A stretch of 39,974 nt of DNA, from NCBI GenBank assembly GCA_001717005.1, contig MAGS01000088.1, forward strand, positions 53,293 to 93,266, written 5' to 3'. Below, piece after piece: positions 39,682 to 39,974 of the stretch (the first letter of the stretch is position 1; the number at the start of each line of letters is the position of its first letter). The notes under the pieces were generated by a model. The model was not told where the DNA came from. It ran no database searches and worked only from the letters and a program-made list of their open reading frames with translations. This stretch comes from Candidatus Methanomethylicus mesodigestus (GTDB lineage Archaea > Thermoproteota > Methanomethylicia > Methanomethylicales > Methanomethylicaceae). Both the position numbers and the translations under genes were made by a program.

Positions 39682-39974
39682 TCAGCACCAGCCTTTCAGC
39701 TTCATGGCAGCCGTCACGCGCTCTATTGCGCAGACGTATGCCGCCATCCTCATCTCTACGTTGTACTTCTTGCAGCTCTCCCAGACGTTGGCGAATGCCA
39801 CCGTCATGAGCTTGTCGAGCTTCTGCAGCACCTCGTCGTATGTCCAGTAGTAGTTCTGCACGTTCTGGACCCACTCGAAGTAGGATGTGCTCACGCCGCC
39901 TGCGTTTGCAAGTATGTCCGGAACAACGACCGTGCCCCTCTTGAAGAGCATCTCGTCGGCCTCCGGCGTCGTTG
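39682..39974 (-). CDS. gdhA: Glutamate dehydrogenase, C-terminal part, cut by window edge
   Basis: The last 97 codons are visible on the minus strand; the rest lies beyond the right edge. TPEADEMLFKRGTVVVPDIL, then ANAGGVSTSYFEWVQN and the C-terminus AAMKLKGWC are the hallmark end of hexameric glutamate dehydrogenases (NAD(P)-binding domain and final helix). It catalyses the reversible oxidative deamination of glutamate to 2-oxoglutarate. It converges on the dephospho-CoA kinase gene. Confidence 0.93.
   Translation of the reverse strand, partial: TTPEADEMLFKRGTVVVPDILANAGGVSTSYFEWVQNVQNYYWTYDEVLQKLDKLMTVAFANVWESCKKYNVEMRMAAYVCAIERVTAAMKLKGWC

Overview
The window is archaeal, clearly G+C-rich chromosomal DNA carrying most of the universal ribosomal-protein superoperon and its usual archaeal satellites. 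The archaeal assignment rests on archaeal/eukaryotic-type proteins (S4e, L32e, L19e, L18e, L7Ae, S28e, L24e, S6e, Rnp1, RNA polymerase subunits D, N and E, Spt4, aIF2-gamma, aIF5B, Cbf5), on TATA-box promoters, and on introns with the bulge-helix-bulge (BHB) fold. Several features suit the TACK/Thermoproteota side better than Euryarchaeota: no sui1 between L29 and rnp1, a two-intron tRNA gene, and a MEMO-mevalonate-pathway-gltX block behind S2. I cannot place it more finely from sequence alone.

Layout: 1-10.2 kb holds L4 (5' truncated)-L23-L2-S19, then, after a promoter, L22-S3-L29-rnp1-S17-L14-L24-S4e-L5-S14-S8-L6-L32e-L19e-L18-S5-L30. A small heat-shock protein gene sits between L30 and L15. 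From 10.8 to 16.4 kb come L15-secY-adkA-DUF106 membrane insertase-cmk-cbf5-methyltransferase, with a GC-rich structured gap between secY and adkA. At 16.45 kb is a tRNA-Ser(GGA) gene with two short introns. From 16.7 to 21.2 kb come S13-S4-S11-rpoD-L18e-L13-S9-rpoN-S2. From 21.2 to 27.7 kb is an isoprenoid block: MEMO, a degenerate mevalonate-kinase-like gene, isopentenyl phosphate kinase, type 2 IPP isomerase, prenyl diphosphate synthase, then glutamyl-tRNA synthetase. A large surface protein (beta-helix plus Ig-like repeats and a C-terminal anchor) fills 27.9-32.3 kb. From 32.6 to 39.6 kb come L7Ae-S28e-L24e-ndk-infB, S6e-aIF2gamma-PIN, and rpoE-spt4-dephospho-CoA kinase. A convergent glutamate dehydrogenase enters at the right edge.

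Two observations stand out. First, infB (aIF5B) is broken by a 25-nt insertion that folds, with its flanks, into a textbook BHB splice motif: 6-bp outer helix, 4-bp central helix, two 3-nt bulges, 6-bp inner helix. Removing it at the canonical cut sites restores the conserved switch I region exactly. This looks like a protein-coding archaeal intron in a translation factor, and the two BHB introns in the tRNA-Ser gene show that the host should have the matching splicing machinery. Second, the surface-protein gene is stopped by an in-frame TGA inside a 44-nt stretch that is the same-direction, unreversed complement of a neighbouring repeat unit (44 of 44 bases). No ordinary copying or inversion makes that, so it is either a data-level alteration or something very odd.

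Smaller points: three ribosomal proteins (L29, L32e, L7Ae) carry long low-complexity charged tails encoded by tandem DNA repeats. The mevalonate-kinase-like protein has lost the GHMP ATP-binding signature. Some usual neighbours are missing from their places (rpoK and enolase; L14e/L34e; an RNase J-type nuclease).
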